Shown piece by piece: positions 1 through 10,720 of a stretch of DNA of 64,000 nt. Position 1 is the first letter of the stretch. Each line of letters begins with the position of its first letter. A program made the position numbers and the translations under genes. The DNA comes from Saposhnikovia divaricata (taxonomy: Eukaryota > Streptophyta > Magnoliopsida > Apiales > Apiaceae): the NCBI GenBank assembly GCA_036435485.1, contig CM071594.1, forward strand, positions 201,526,216 to 201,590,215, given 5' to 3'. The notes below the pieces were generated by a model. That model was not told the origin of the DNA. It searched no databases and saw only the letters and a list, made by a program, of their open reading frames with translations.

Positions 1-819
1 TTATATTTAACATGTTTTATGACAATTTAATTTGTTTATAACATGTTAAATTTAATTTTATGCATGTTATCAATTGTTGCGCTTTTATTCAAAAAGCGTG
101 CAAATTGCGTTGCACATTACGCTTATACTCGAGGAGGCCTTTGCACTTCAATACGCATATCGCATTTGATAACACTATGAATAATCCCAACTAACATGTA
201 GGTGGTCATCTAACTTACAACAATGTAGTTATAACAAGCAGGGGTTATAAAACCATAAAATTATGAGTGACTGCTGGGGAGGGGGTATTCGATTTTGGTT
301 TTTAAAGTTCATGGTCGGTCATACTAAGAAAATTCTTAAGCCGTTAGGGGTATGTCATCCCCATATACGATGAGGTTTTTGGTTTTTTAAAGTTCATTAC
401 TCGTCATATTAAGGAGGATTTTTGAGCTCTAGGCGAATGCTTCTCATCATGGTGCGGTTTTAAAAAATTTTAAAATTCATTCCCCGTTAGATTCAGAATA
501 ACCTTTGAGCTGTTTGGGGGGGGGGGGGCAGAACAACACCCATGCCTACATGCTGGTCCACTCAAGACAAGTTAGGGACTCGGGGGGTTTTTGCGAGTTC
601 TAGACAGTTATATAATGGAAAATGTTACTGAAATAAGGGATCTACCTACGTCTGAGTCCCTATAACATTGGGCATGCACAACTACTATTTCATAATTATG
701 ATAATGCCGTTATTTATCTTGGAGCTTGGTAAACCAAGATTAGGTGTGAAGTGATTTAAAAATGCTGGGCAGATTGTATGACTAAAACATATAACTAAAG
801 CTTACCTAGTCCTTCCTAC
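1..819. other. Non-coding flank, no gene seen
   Basis: AT-rich sequence with no convincing reading frame. The only structure I see is the diverged short repeat listed at 290-520 and a run of 14 G near 519-532. It is probably old transposon-derived DNA, but I cannot assign it to a family. Confidence 0.5.
290..520. repeat. Three diverged direct repeats of about 80 bp
   Basis: Three successive segments share the order 'T-rich run, AAAGTTCAT or AAATTCAT, CGTCATA or CGTTAGA, TTTGAGC or TTAAGCC'. They begin near 296, 374 and 455. The copies are diverged, so this is a weak tandem array with no coding potential. Confidence 0.4.
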
Positions 820-1207
820 CAGTGTTCTAATAATCGGCCTAGGCGGCCGCCTAGGTGGCGCCGCTACCAAAATGCCCCCAGACGGGGCTAGGCGGAAATT
901 TAAGCATTTTTTGTGTAAATCGATCAAAAAACATTGAAATCGGCCTAGGTGGTCAAAAAGCGGTATATGCGGTCAAAAATCGGCTGAAAGACGGTCAAAA
1001 ATCGGATTAAGGCGGTTAAAATCGACAAAAAACCTTGAAAAATTTTAAAATCGAAAAAAATAGTTGGCAAAAATATTTAATAAATAAAAATATTAAAAAT
1101 TAAATTTAAATACAACCAATTAATGTTTCGATTAATTCCCTCTACCCGATTAGGCGCTAGGCGGTAACGCGACCATCCTGGACCGCGTAGCGATTTCTGA
1201 AACACTG
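820..1207. mobile_element. MITE-like element with imperfect terminal inverted repeats
   Basis: The left end (CAGTGTTCTAATAATCGGCC) and the reverse complement of the right end (CAGTGTTTCAGAAATCGCTA) match over most of the first 20 bases. The interior is built of repeated CGGTCAAAAATCGG-like motifs and GGCCTAGGCGG motifs, with no ORF. A length of about 390 bp and a CAGTGTT terminus suit a hAT-type MITE, but the 8-bp flanks (CTTCCTAC and CTTTTCTA) are poor duplications, so the superfamily is uncertain. Confidence 0.5.
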
Positions 1208-1827
1208 CTTTTCTATGCCAAAAAATATATGCCCTCAAGATGTGGGAAAAGTTAAGAAAAGTCGCGGTTTGCTCTTACGAGTATCAATCACTATGGTCCA
1301 GTGTAGTCATTCAAAAACAAAGTATATATATATATTAAATATGTGCTTTTTCAATTCAAACTGAATTATGTATAGGAGGTAATCAAGGCATGCTAGTTAG
1401 TGTATTTTTGGTATCAAGGCCCCAATGGTTGGTTTTTAATTCTGTAAAAACCAACAAGAAGCAAGTACAAGTTAACATGTGATAACTCCAGATCCCGATG
1501 GGGTTCTTCCTTCGCCGTTCCCACGCTCCAGTGCGGTGTAGCTGGTGGTTGGGTGACTACAAACCAACACCGAAAGAGGGATTTGGACCCGCGGCACCTC
1601 CGGCGTGAGAATGAGAGAAGGTTTTGGAATATATAATCGAGATGTAGAGTATTTAAAATGTGGAGGGTGTGTGAGAGTGTATTGAGAGTGTGTTGAATCT
1701 GTGTTACCTGGGTCTTGTAGATGTAGGACATGTGTTCAGGTGGAGAATATGGTGGAGTGTGTTGGAACCATTCTGGAGTGTGGTTAGCACATGTTAATCA
1801 TTAGTTATCAATAGATGTTACTATCAA
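1208..1827. other. Non-coding, no gene recognised
   Basis: A 105-codon frame lies on the minus strand here, but its composition is simple (runs of His, Leu and Thr from an ACACTC-type repeat) and I recognise no domain. A GC-richer patch at 1490-1620 resembles LTR-type promoter sequence, but I find no partner copy in the window. Confidence 0.4.
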
Positions 1828-1876
1828 GTGGGAACTCGAATCAAGACTAAAGTTCCACGTGTTATAACAGTTGCCA

Positions 1877-2225
1877 ATGGCTCTAGCTTAAAGCCTCGTT
1901 TTTGTACTTCGAAATTTTTTCGAAGATTTTTTGATTTGTTGCCTATGGCTCTAGCTTAAAGCCTCCTTTTTTGATTTGTTGCCAATGGTTCTGGCTTATA
2001 ACCTCGTTTTTGTACTTCGAAAATTTTTCGAAGATTTTTTGATTTGATGCTTATGGCTCTGGCTTAAAACCTCATTTTTTTTATTTGTTGCCTATGGCAC
2101 TGGCTTAAAGTCTCGTTTTTTGATTTGTTGCCTATGACTCTAGCTTAAAACCTCGTTTTTGTATATTCGAAAAATTTTCGAAGATTTTTTGATTTGGTAC
2201 CTATGACTCTGGCTTAAAGCCTGAA
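1877..2225. repeat. Tandem array with two alternating unit lengths (about 41 and 68 bp)
   Basis: Seven units begin with ATGGCTCTAGCTT-like sequence at 1877, 1944, 1985, 2053, 2094, 2134 and 2203. Spacings are 67, 41, 68, 41, 40 and 69. The long units differ from the short ones by about 27 extra bases containing the dyad CTTCGAAAATTTTTCGAAG. The array is bracketed by a direct repeat (1828-1876 and about 2263-2313) containing AAGTTCCACGTGT and ATAACAGTTGCCAA. Confidence 0.8.
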
Positions 2226-2315
2226 GTGGGAACCCGAATCAAGACTGATAATTCCAAAACTATCAAATGGGAACCGGAATCAAGATTGAAGTTCCACGTG
2301 TCATAACAGTTGCCA

Positions 2316-3117
2316 ACTTGAATTTTTACTAGCCAAGACCGATGTTATCTACTATTCATAGATTTGATATGACCAGAATGATCCGGACCTAATCCTGTTT
2401 ATAGCCTATCAACATGTGCTTACTTAAACCACACTAAACTAAACTAGAAGATATGAGTAAGAAAAAAGACTGTGAGTGGTCAGCACTATTCCTGAGTGCG
2501 AATCCTGTATTCACATAGATTGTGGCTAGAGTGGTCATTTTCCCAGTTGAAAAAAGTTTGCTGCTGCTGTTTTTTTATCCTTTCGTTTTTTTGATGTTAT
2601 GAACATGGCACTTTTTTTTCTGCTAAAAGTGTGTATTATTATTACTTTCCCATGTATTTTCTCATTTTTGGACCTCAATGTATATATTACATGACCATGT
2701 TTGATTGCGCTTGCATGCATCACAACAATAACTTTCAAGTCATTGTACCTTTTCCGATAAAATAAAAATTGTATTTGCACATCTTCGGATCTAAAAATTA
2801 AAAACCGCAACCAGGGGAATGAAACAACCTAATTCGTTTTTAAAATTCTTGATTCGATTACAGTTATAAAACCGATTAATAGAAAATTGACAAAGATTTC
2901 ATTTTATAAAATCCACTGCGCATCAAGCGGAATACATTATATTAGCTAATTCGTGTGATCAATCAGATTAGACTTTGAATTAGCTAGCCAACTAATTTTG
3001 TAGATCAGAAAAGCTTCTGAGATCTGAATATAAAATCATGATATTGAAATAATCGTCGTTATGAATTGCCTGTTTGGAGAAGTAAAATAATTCTATGATG
3101 TCTGTACTATACTATTA
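2316..3117. other. Non-coding flank of the first Helitron
   Basis: AT-rich, with no domain-bearing ORF; a 91-codon minus-strand frame at 2535-2810 is Lys-rich and unrecognised. The last bases (TACTATACTATTA) resemble the 5' ends of the repeats at 37355 and 39371, which hints at earlier Helitron-type insertions here. Confidence 0.4.
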
Positions 3118-3199
3118 CTAGCTTATAACCCGTGTAACGCACGGTTATCTTTCGAAAATCTTTAATTATTTTTTTAATATTTATTTGTTATTAATTTAC

Positions 3200-3691
3200 T
3201 GATATGGGCTGAAAATAAGCCCTAAAGACACATTTAATGTGGCATTAATTAGGCCAAGAATGGTCCAAACGTGGGGCCCACCAGCTGGGCCCAAAATCCC
3301 AATTATAATATTAATTTCGTAATTAATATTAAGGGTAATAAACAGCTCAGCAGATAAGAGTCAAACAAGGATATTACTCTTGCCTGACTTAGCCTCCAAG
3401 ATACACAATTCAATATGGAAACTGATTCCTACAAGGAATAGATCTAGAACCTTCCTCAAAGACTTGCCCACCAAGTCTCCGAATCCTACCATAATTCTAA
3501 GGCTTCTCAGCCTATATAAAGGGCCTGACCCCTCATTCTCAGAACTACGTTGGCTTGATTCTCAATACGAGATACGTAGGCACTCTGTGAGGACCGATTA
3601 CAGTCTCGAACGCAGAAACAGCCATTAAAGCTCGAAGGTCAACCACCCTAGCATTAATTACAAATCGTAACCTAGTTTTTATTCCACAACA
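3200..3691 (+). repeat. Tat 5' LTR
   Basis: 492 bp, TG...CA termini, with a second copy at 35678-36169. Only three differences were seen (near 3250, 3601 and 3637). It contains a TATA box at 3513-3519. The 82-codon frame at 3380-3628 recurs at 35858-36106 only because the LTRs are identical there. Confidence 0.95.
3513..3519 (+). promoter_or_regulatory. TATA box of the Tat LTR
   Basis: TATATAA in the context CAGCCTATATAAAGGG, about 180 bp before the LTR end, where an LTR promoter is expected. The 3' LTR has the same motif at 35991-35997. Confidence 0.7.
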
Positions 3692-3693
3692 TT

Positions 3694-3711
3694 TGGCGCC
3701 GTCTGTGGGAC
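3694..3711 (+). other. Tat primer binding site
   Basis: TGGCGCCGTCTGTGGGAC begins two bases after the 5' LTR. The TGGCGCC start is typical of PBS sequences in Tat and Athila elements, usually assigned to tRNA-Asp or a similar tRNA. I cannot assign the tRNA firmly because the match after the first seven bases is atypical. Confidence 0.75.
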
Positions 3712-3724
3712 GACAACATCAACC

Positions 3725-4684
3725 ATGGTTCAAACACGAAGAACAACATCAACCGAGGCCGTGCCCCTTAACTCTGCTCCACCAGCCACTTCTGATCCGC
3801 TTATCGTCACTGAAGAAGGACAAATACTCCCATCAACAGGGGCGGTCATTCAACCTCTGCCCACTCAGCCCCCAGGGACGACTCCCCATGTAGAGGGGAC
3901 CCACTCTGTGATTGTCCATCAAAGCCAAGAAACTAACCCTCTCCAGATGGTGGTTTCTCCTCTTGGTAACGTTGATCGCACGGGGGTACAGATCCATACT
4001 ACGGATCTCCATTTGAACACCAATCCTATGTATGGGCTGCATAATTATCCCCCTCGACGAAGGGAACCTGGACCAAGCGGTCATGCCTTACAGATCCGGG
4101 ATCGAGAATATGATGACTACTCTGGTCCCTATACTGATGATTCGTCATCTGAGGCTGATGATCGAGATGAAGCCTCGAGGAGGCGATGTGCTAGCAAAGA
4201 ACCTCAAAGAAGGACACGAAGAATCCATGATGGACTCCTCTTGACAACTACTGAGAAAATCAAGGCTTATGAGGCAGAGATCTTAAAATTGAAGGACGAT
4301 ATTGCAAGAGAACAAGACAGATTGAATCAAGCTCAGCCTCCTCCAACTGCAGAGAGGATTCCCATTATAAATTTGGAGAGGCCTTCAAGAAGGCAAAGGA
4401 GGGCCGAAGCCCCAACTGAAAAATCAACGAGGGTGGATACCCCCAGAACCAACCCTAAGGATCTGATGCCACTTGGGGATCCTGATGATCCCACACCCCC
4501 GTTTACTGAGGAGGTGATGAATGCTCGCATCTCAAAGAAGTTCAAGATGCCGACAATCAAGGCCTATGATGGAACGGGCGATCCCGCAAACCATGTTAGG
4601 ACGTTCTCAAATGCACTGCTGTTGCAGCCTGCGAGCGACGCCTTAAAGTGTAGGGCGTTCCCTCAAACCTTGTCTGGCATGGCT
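3725..4684 (+). pseudogene. Tat gag, N-terminal part, interrupted by the Athila-like insertion
   Basis: 320 codons from an ATG 34 bp after the LTR. The N-terminal third is Pro/Thr-rich, a central acidic and Arg-rich segment follows (about residues 130-185), then a short coiled-coil-like stretch. The conserved gag capsid start appears at about residues 277-320 (FKMPTIKAYDGTGDPANHV). The frame runs into the Athila-like LTR at 4685 and resumes in the same frame at 10721 after the TGGCT duplication. Gag packages the RNA in virus-like particles. No stop is seen in this part, so the break is due to the insertion. Confidence 0.9.
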
Positions 4685-6304
4685 TGATAAGTGGATGTTA
4701 TATCCACTTGGAATGCTTCGTATCGGCTTGAATTGATGACTTGAACTCAAGTATGTGGTGTTTTTGATGTGTTTTTAGTGAATTTGTGCAGGAATAAGAG
4801 TCGGATGTGGGATGATGTTTTCCATGCTTAAATGGTGGGTTTTGAGCTTAAAGAATAATAGTACATCAAATTGCGAGAGAGCCGGAAGAAACGGAATGAA
4901 AATCGGAGTTAAAACGAAGAAAATAGAGCAAAATCAGCAAATGAACAGTAAGTCGGGCGCGGCCGCGCCTAATTTGTACTAATTTCGGGCGCGGGCGCGA
5001 GGGAGTGAACAGTAGCGCGGTCGCGCGCGGTGCGGGTGAAAAATCAGCCAGAAACTCTGATTTTATTTTGGCCATATCTTGAGTTCTACAAGTCCGTTTT
5101 GGGCGATCTTACACTCCACGCGAAGCTAACGAGATTTTCTATCATTCTAAGGTGGTCCGGAGTCCAGAATTATTGAAGCTAATTTTCAATCAAAACAGAA
5201 ACTTCCAGAAGTTGTAGAATTCTATTCCAACAAGGAAATTGCCACAATTCCTACTTCTATTAAGTATGGTAATTGCTTTGGGCGGCTAGAACATTCCAGA
5301 ATCAGATCTACACATGGAATTTGCAATTCTATTCTCATTCAAGAACGGAAATTGCCAATCTTCTATTCCAACTCTAAAAAGGCAATTGCTTGGTGGACAA
5401 GACTTCTAGAGCCTATATAAACACATCTTACCATTGTAATTTAACACACCATTACATATCAATTACTTAGTTTTATTTGTATCTTTTCATACTTTGTTCT
5501 TATCATGGTTTCATCAGATCCCATGATGACGAGAGGTTCGATTATGAACTAATTGTTGTCATGGGATTCTAACGGATTTACTTATGGAATTTAGATGTTG
5601 ATTGCTTAACTTGATATATGTGTGGTGAATTTGCGATATCCTTGCAGGGTTGTATTTAATTCATATAGATGCGTAGCTAACATCTATCTTGTTAATCTTT
5701 AGTGAAGCGACAGTGGATCTTTAGATTTAGAACTTGCCATGCTAGCATAAGTCCATGAATGTTATTCATGTTTGTGGTGTGTTTCTAACCGTCTCATACT
5801 ACCTTATGTAATCTTATGGATACTTGATCTTCAACCATTATGTTTTCAAATTCTATAGACATATAGGGTCTAAGCATAATTGGTGCCTGCATGATTTCTA
5901 TCTTATGTGGATATTGTGTAGATTGGTGTGCGTGTACTGAAAGGTAACGTATACTTATTTCGTGTTGTCCGATTAGTTATCGTAACCACCACATGTATTG
6001 ATAAAAGGGCATGATCTCTAAAGGAAGTTTGTATTGAAGTTAGGATTCCATGGTTCATATTGCGTAAGTAATTTGATTTTAATTATTGTTAGTTAGTTAA
6101 TTCTTAGTTGATAATTTGCATCTTAGTTAGTTTAGTTAATTAAAACTCAAATTTGTTAATTGTCTTAGCAGTGAATAATAATCATACATTGTTGCATAGG
6201 TACATCTACTGAATTAAAACCATAACCAGATCTCTGTGGGAACGAACTCGACTTATTCATATATTACTTGTGACCACGTACGCTTGCGTGATTTAGTGTT
6301 AACA
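4685..6304 (+). repeat. Athila-like 5' LTR
   Basis: 1620 bp. It opens with the perfect dyad AAGTGGAT-GTTAT-ATCCACTT (about 4689-4709). A dense CpG-rich patch at about 4950-5035 (GTCGGGCGCGGCCGCGCC) sits in otherwise AT-rich DNA. The TATA box is at 5414-5421. Confidence 0.93.
5414..5421 (+). promoter_or_regulatory. TATA box of the Athila-like LTR
   Basis: TATATAAA in AGAGCCTATATAAACACATC. The same motif is at 9830-9837 in the 3' LTR. The LTR continues for about 880 bp beyond it, so the R-U5 part would be long. Confidence 0.65.
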
Positions 6305-6310
6305 AGTTTT

Positions 6311-6328
6311 TGGCGCCGCTGCCGGGGA
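6311..6328 (+). other. Primer binding site of the Athila-like element
   Basis: TGGCGCCGCTGCCGGGGA begins six bases after the LTR. This form is typical of Athila and Tat elements and pairs with the 3' end of a tRNA-Asp-like tRNA. Confidence 0.8.
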
Positions 6329-6422
6329 TCATCGGTGTTTATTTTTGGTTTATGTGCTTGTCAATAGTGGTCGTTAGAGTTCACTGACTCGGATTAGTTA
6401 CTTATCTATTCTTGTGTAGTTC

Positions 6423-7532
6423 ATGGGTGTTTCAGGTACTTGTCAGAGAACGTTGACTTTGAAGATGGATTTTCTAAATTACTATGGAGTTCAGCAGGTG
6501 GGTAGTGTTTGTGAGCTATGTGCGGGCGCACATGAGACGAATCAGTGCTGGAGCAACCAAGGTGGTATTCAACAACCTCTGCAGCCTTATCAGCAGTATC
6601 AAGGTCAACAATATGGAGCACAGCCTTACTATCCTCAGAATTTTCTGCAGCAGCAGAACCAGGATTTTCAACAACAGCTAGGGCAAAATTTTCTGCAGCA
6701 GTATGACCCGTGGCAATCCGAACCTCTGAGTTATGAGGAACAACCATATTTTCCATACCATCCTCAACAGTACCAGCAAGATGTTCCAGATAGGTCATAT
6801 TTCTTTGGAAGTGAAGAGTTTCAACATCAGCAACCTACTCTTACTTTTCAGTCAGATGAGGTTGATGATTTGAAGGAGATTAGGAAGGAGATTAGGATGC
6901 TTGTAGAGGGTCATGAGAAGAATCTCAAATCTATGGAGACACTAGTTGCTCAAGTTTTGAGTGTCTTGGAACAAGAGAAACAACAATTCATACGAGAGGC
7001 AATTCCAGAAAATAACGATGACTTGGAGCAAGGTACTGCATGCATAATTGAAGAAGACAAATTCCAAGAGGAGTTGAGTGTTCACAAGCCATGTGAGGAA
7101 TTTGATCATGTTAGGATGGTGGATGATTTGGAAAGGGCACTATTTGGGACAGACACTGATGAGCTACGCAAATTTCAAAAATTGGTATGTGCGTACCAAG
7201 AGGCTGATGACCATGGGAAAGATTCAGGTCTTCTACTTGTCTCAAAGTGTGAAGATGGAGGTAGCGCATTAGAGCCAATGGAGGAAGTTCTCGTTGAGGA
7301 ACCAAAGGCTTCAGCAACTTACATCTACCCTCCTCCATTATATTCAAGCGAAGCCCGCGAGTGTGTGTTATTCTACAAATTGACAGATTTTGGGTTAACC
7401 GATGAAGGCATTGGAACAGGACATATTTGTTATACGAATAGGCCAAGCGAGGAGAAGGGGCAGAAAGTGTGCCGCCGTGATGACGATGAAGTCTCACGAA
7501 GAGAGGACCAAGCAAACTATTATCATCCTTAA
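6423..7532 (+). CDS. Gag-like protein of the non-autonomous Athila-like element
   Basis: 369 intact codons, the only long ORF of this element. Near the N-terminus is a zinc-knuckle-like CX2CX4HX4C (CELCAGAHETNQC, about residues 30-42). A Gln/Tyr/Pro-rich low-complexity tract follows (about 48-125), then a probable coiled coil (about 148-185, heptad-like Leu/Ile/Val in DLKEIRKEIRMLVEG...LVAQVLSVLEQEK), then an acidic C-terminal half with no domain I recognise. The likely role is RNA binding and particle assembly as a remnant of Athila gag, but the capsid domain is not evident. ATG at 6423 is the first start after the PBS; an ATG at 6465 (MDFLNYYG) would also retain the zinc motif. The full-length frame in a non-autonomous element suggests recent activity or selection. 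Confidence 0.75.
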   Translation: MGVSGTCQRTLTLKMDFLNYYGVQQVGSVCELCAGAHETNQCWSNQGGIQQPLQPYQQYQGQQYGAQPYYPQNFLQQQNQDFQQQLGQNFLQQYDPWQSEPLSYEEQPYFPYHPQQYQQDVPDRSYFFGSEEFQHQQPTLTFQSDEVDDLKEIRKEIRMLVEGHEKNLKSMETLVAQVLSVLEQEKQQFIREAIPENNDDLEQGTACIIEEDKFQEELSVHKPCEEFDHVRMVDDLERALFGTDTDELRKFQKLVCAYQEADDHGKDSGLLLVSKCEDGGSALEPMEEVLVEEPKASATYIYPPPLYSSEARECVLFYKLTDFGLTDEGIGTGHICYTNRPSEEKGQKVCRRDDDEVSRREDQANYYHP

Positions 7533-9091
7533 TGGAGGCTTGGAAGTAACGTCAAGCTATTGACGTTAAAGAAGCGCTTCTTGGGAGGCAACCCAAGCAT
7601 TGTTGTATACTGGTATGTTTTCTACTTTCCCTCGTATTTACTTCCATTCATTGAGGACATTGAATATTTTAAGTTTGGGGGGCGTTTGAGGGATAAGTAG
7701 TGTATATATATGTGATTGTTAGTCATTGTGTTCATATAGGATTTCATGCTTTGCATATTAGTAGTAGTAGTTCATGCATTTATGTTCGTATTAATTATGT
7801 TTGTTTCATATAGGACATTCTGTTATTGTGGTATGTATGTTCATATTAGTTGCATTTGCATGGCATGCATATTTCATGATCCCTTAAGATGAGCTAATTC
7901 TGATTGGTAGGTAGGTGTCTAATTGAGTGTGGTAATGATGAGTAGAGGGTTGATTTATAGTTTCTATGAAATTGACTTGCATGCTTCAGAAACAAAACTA
8001 ATTACACAGTCTCATTGGGTGCTTTGGGGCTAGGTTAGGGTCATGCTTGTTTGGATGTTTTGAGATTTAATCACTTGTTTATATTTAGAATTTTCGTTAT
8101 TCCCTTGATGGCGTAGGATCACTAACGTCTAAGTTTGGGGGAAAATAGGAATTTCATGCTAGTTGTAAATATTTGTCAATAATGGCTAGATGTCAAATGG
8201 CTAGTAGCCGGCTCATATTTATATGAGTAGTCTAGGGTTGGAAATGAGAATTCTCATTCCAGATTGCATAGGAAAAAAAAAAGAGAAAAAGAAAAGCAGA
8301 AAAAAAGAAAAAAAGAAAAAAAAGAAAAGAAAAAAAAAGTTATGTGAATTGTTTTATGCAAAATTAACCACGGTGAGCTCTTTAATACTCGAGCAATTAA
8401 GTTCTAGGGGACTTTGTGCCTAGTGACCTAAGGCTTTTATAGTCTGGGATCCACTAACCTAACGCTCGTTACATGGGTATTATTGTATAAGCCTTTCGGG
8501 GTCTCATCCATTGCACGGTTAAATAAGCATGCTTGTATATATGTGTCGTAGTAGTTAGTAATAAAGCATGAATTTCCGTCTACCTTGGATAAGGATGGAG
8601 GTGTTCCTAGGTTATGAAGTGTCTACAGTCTATCCTATTTATAAACCTGTGATTGTCTTGACGAAGAGCATGTATGATTTTTGACCTAGTTTTGGGAGTA
8701 TTTCTGATGAGCATTGCACACACGCACGTTTCTGTTCATGTATTGTTAGTATACGGGAACTTGGTCGAGCTCTATTTGGATTTAGTTGCATTCTCTAAGA
8801 TATTTGCTTGCTAGTTGGTTTTGGTTAGTTTGAAGGGGATTGTTGCATTTTCATATTAGTTGCATTCATGCATTGCATTGTTTGTGTCGTTTGTGTCAGT
8901 TGGATTTTGTGGGTACATTCACTATAGGCCCTCACGTGACCTTACTCGTCCACTAGGGCTGCCTAGGGGTTTAAAGGGCTTGTTGCATATGCCAAATGCA
9001 ACTGTGATCACCTACGGAAGTGGTACTAGTTAGTTGTATATAGTTATAATTGTTATGCTTGAGGACAAGCATCGGTTTAAGTTTGGGGGTA
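7533..9091 (+). other. Non-coding 3' half of the Athila-like element, with repeated PPT-like motifs
   Basis: No ORF with a domain. AAGTTTGGGGG occurs three times (about 7670, 8131 and 9079), the last directly before the 3' LTR as the working PPT. TTCTTGGGAGGCAACCCAAG (about 7578-7597) is an inverted repeat often seen downstream of pol in Athila. A purine tract of A and G runs from about 8269 to 8340. The rest is AT-rich and unassigned. Confidence 0.7.
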
Positions 9092-10720
9092 TGATAAGTG
9101 GATGTTATATCCACTTGGAATGCTTCGTATCGGCTTGAATTGATGACTTGAACTCAAGTATGTGGTGTTTTTGATGTGTTTTTAGTGAATTTGTGCAGGA
9201 ATAAGAGTCGGATGTGGGATGATGTTTTCCATGCTTAAATGGTGGGTTTTGAGCTTAAAGAATAATAGTACATCAAATTGCGAGAGAGCCGGAAGAAACG
9301 GAATGAAAATCGGAGTTAAAACGAAGAAAATAGAGCAAAATCAGCAAAATCAGCAAATGAACAGTAAGTCGGGCGCGGCCGCGCCTAATTTGTACTAAAT
9401 TCGGGCGAGGGCGCGCGGGAGTGAACAGTAGCGCGGTCGCGCGCGGTGCGGGTGAAAAATCAGCCAGAAACTCTGATTTTGTTTTGGTCATATCTTGAGT
9501 TCTACAAGTCCGTTTTGGGCGATCTTACAGTCCACGCGAAGCTAACGAGATTTTCTATCATTCTAAGGTGGTCCGGAGTCCAGAATTATTGAAGAGAATT
9601 TTCAATCAAAACAGAAACTTCCAGAAGTTGCAGAATTCTATTCCAACAAGGAAATTGCCACAATTCCTACTTCTATTAAGTATGGTAATTGCTTTGGGCG
9701 GCTAGAACATTCCAGAATCAGATCTACACATGGAATTTGCAATTCTATTCTCATTCAAGAACGGAAATTGCCAATCTTCTATTCCAACTCTAAAAAGGCA
9801 ATTGCTTGGTGGACAAGACTTCTAGAGCCTATATAAACACATCTTACCATTGTAATTTAACACACCATTACATATCAATTACTTAGTTTTATTTGTATCT
9901 TTTCATACTTTGTTCTTATCATGGTTTCATCAGATCCCATGATGACGAGAGGTTCGATTATGAACTAATTGTTGTCATGGGATTCTAACGGATTTACTTA
10001 TGGAATTTAGATGTTGATTGCTTAACTTGATATATGTGTGGTGAATTTGCGATATCCTTGCAGGGTTGTATTTAATTCATATAGATGCGTAGCTAACATC
10101 TATCTTGTTAATCTTTAGTGAAGCGACAGTGGATCTTTAGATTTAGAACTTGCCATGCTAGCATAAGTCCATGAATGTTATTCATGTTTGTTGTGTGTTT
10201 CTAACCGTCTCATACTACCTTATGTAATCTTATGGATACTTGATCTTCAACCATTATGTTTTCAAATTCTATAGACATATAGGGTCTAAGCATAATTGGT
10301 GCCTGCATGATTTCTATCTTATGTGGATATTGTGTAGATTGGTGTGCGTGTACTGAAAGGTAACGTATACTTATTTCGTGTTGTCCGATTAGTTATCGTA
10401 ACCACCACATGTATTGATAAAAGGGCATGATCTCTAAAGGAAGTTTGTATTGAAGTTAGGATTCCATGGTTCATATTGCGTAAGTAATTTGATTTTAATT
10501 ATTGTTAGTTAGTTAATTCTTAGTTGATAATTTGCATCTTAGTTAGTTTAGTTAATTAAAACTCAAATTTGTTAATTGTCTTAGCAGTGAATAATAATCA
10601 TACATTGTTGCATAGGTACATCTACTGAATTAAAACCATAACCAGATCTCTGTGGGAACGAACTCGACTTATTCATATATTACTTGTGACCACGTACGCT
10701 TGCGTGATTTAGTGTTAACA
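9092..10720 (+). repeat. Athila-like 3' LTR
   Basis: 1629 bp copy of 4685-6304. It has an extra 9-bp CAAAATCAG-type duplication near 9345 and several substitutions in the CpG-rich patch at about 9370-9455. It ends GTTAACA, followed by the duplication TGGCT. Confidence 0.93.

Larger units (their letters stand above)
4685..10720 (+). mobile_element. Non-autonomous Athila-like LTR element (LARD-type) inserted in Tat gag
   Basis: LTRs of 1620 and 1629 bp (4685-6304 and 9092-10720) start TGATAAG and end GTTAACA. They are flanked by TGGCT (4680-4684 and 10721-10725). The internal part is only about 2.8 kb and encodes one gag-like protein, with no protease, reverse transcriptase or integrase. The PBS TGGCGCCGCTGCCGGGGA, the LTR size, the CX2CX4HX4C gag motif and the motif TTCTTGGGAGGCAACCCAAG after the CDS suggest derivation from Athila. 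It would need a relative's enzymes to move. I count about 12 LTR differences plus a 9-bp indel, many in the GC-rich patch. Confidence 0.9.

Noticed and set aside
1414..1731. 105-codon minus-strand frame
   Set aside because: Simple Thr/Leu/His composition from an ACACTC-type repeat, no domain and no start context; not supported as a gene.
2535..2810. 91-codon minus-strand frame, Lys-rich
   Set aside because: AT-rich chance frame with no recognisable domain.
8223..8423. 66-codon Lys-rich frame
   Set aside because: It is the A/G tract of the Athila-like 3' region.
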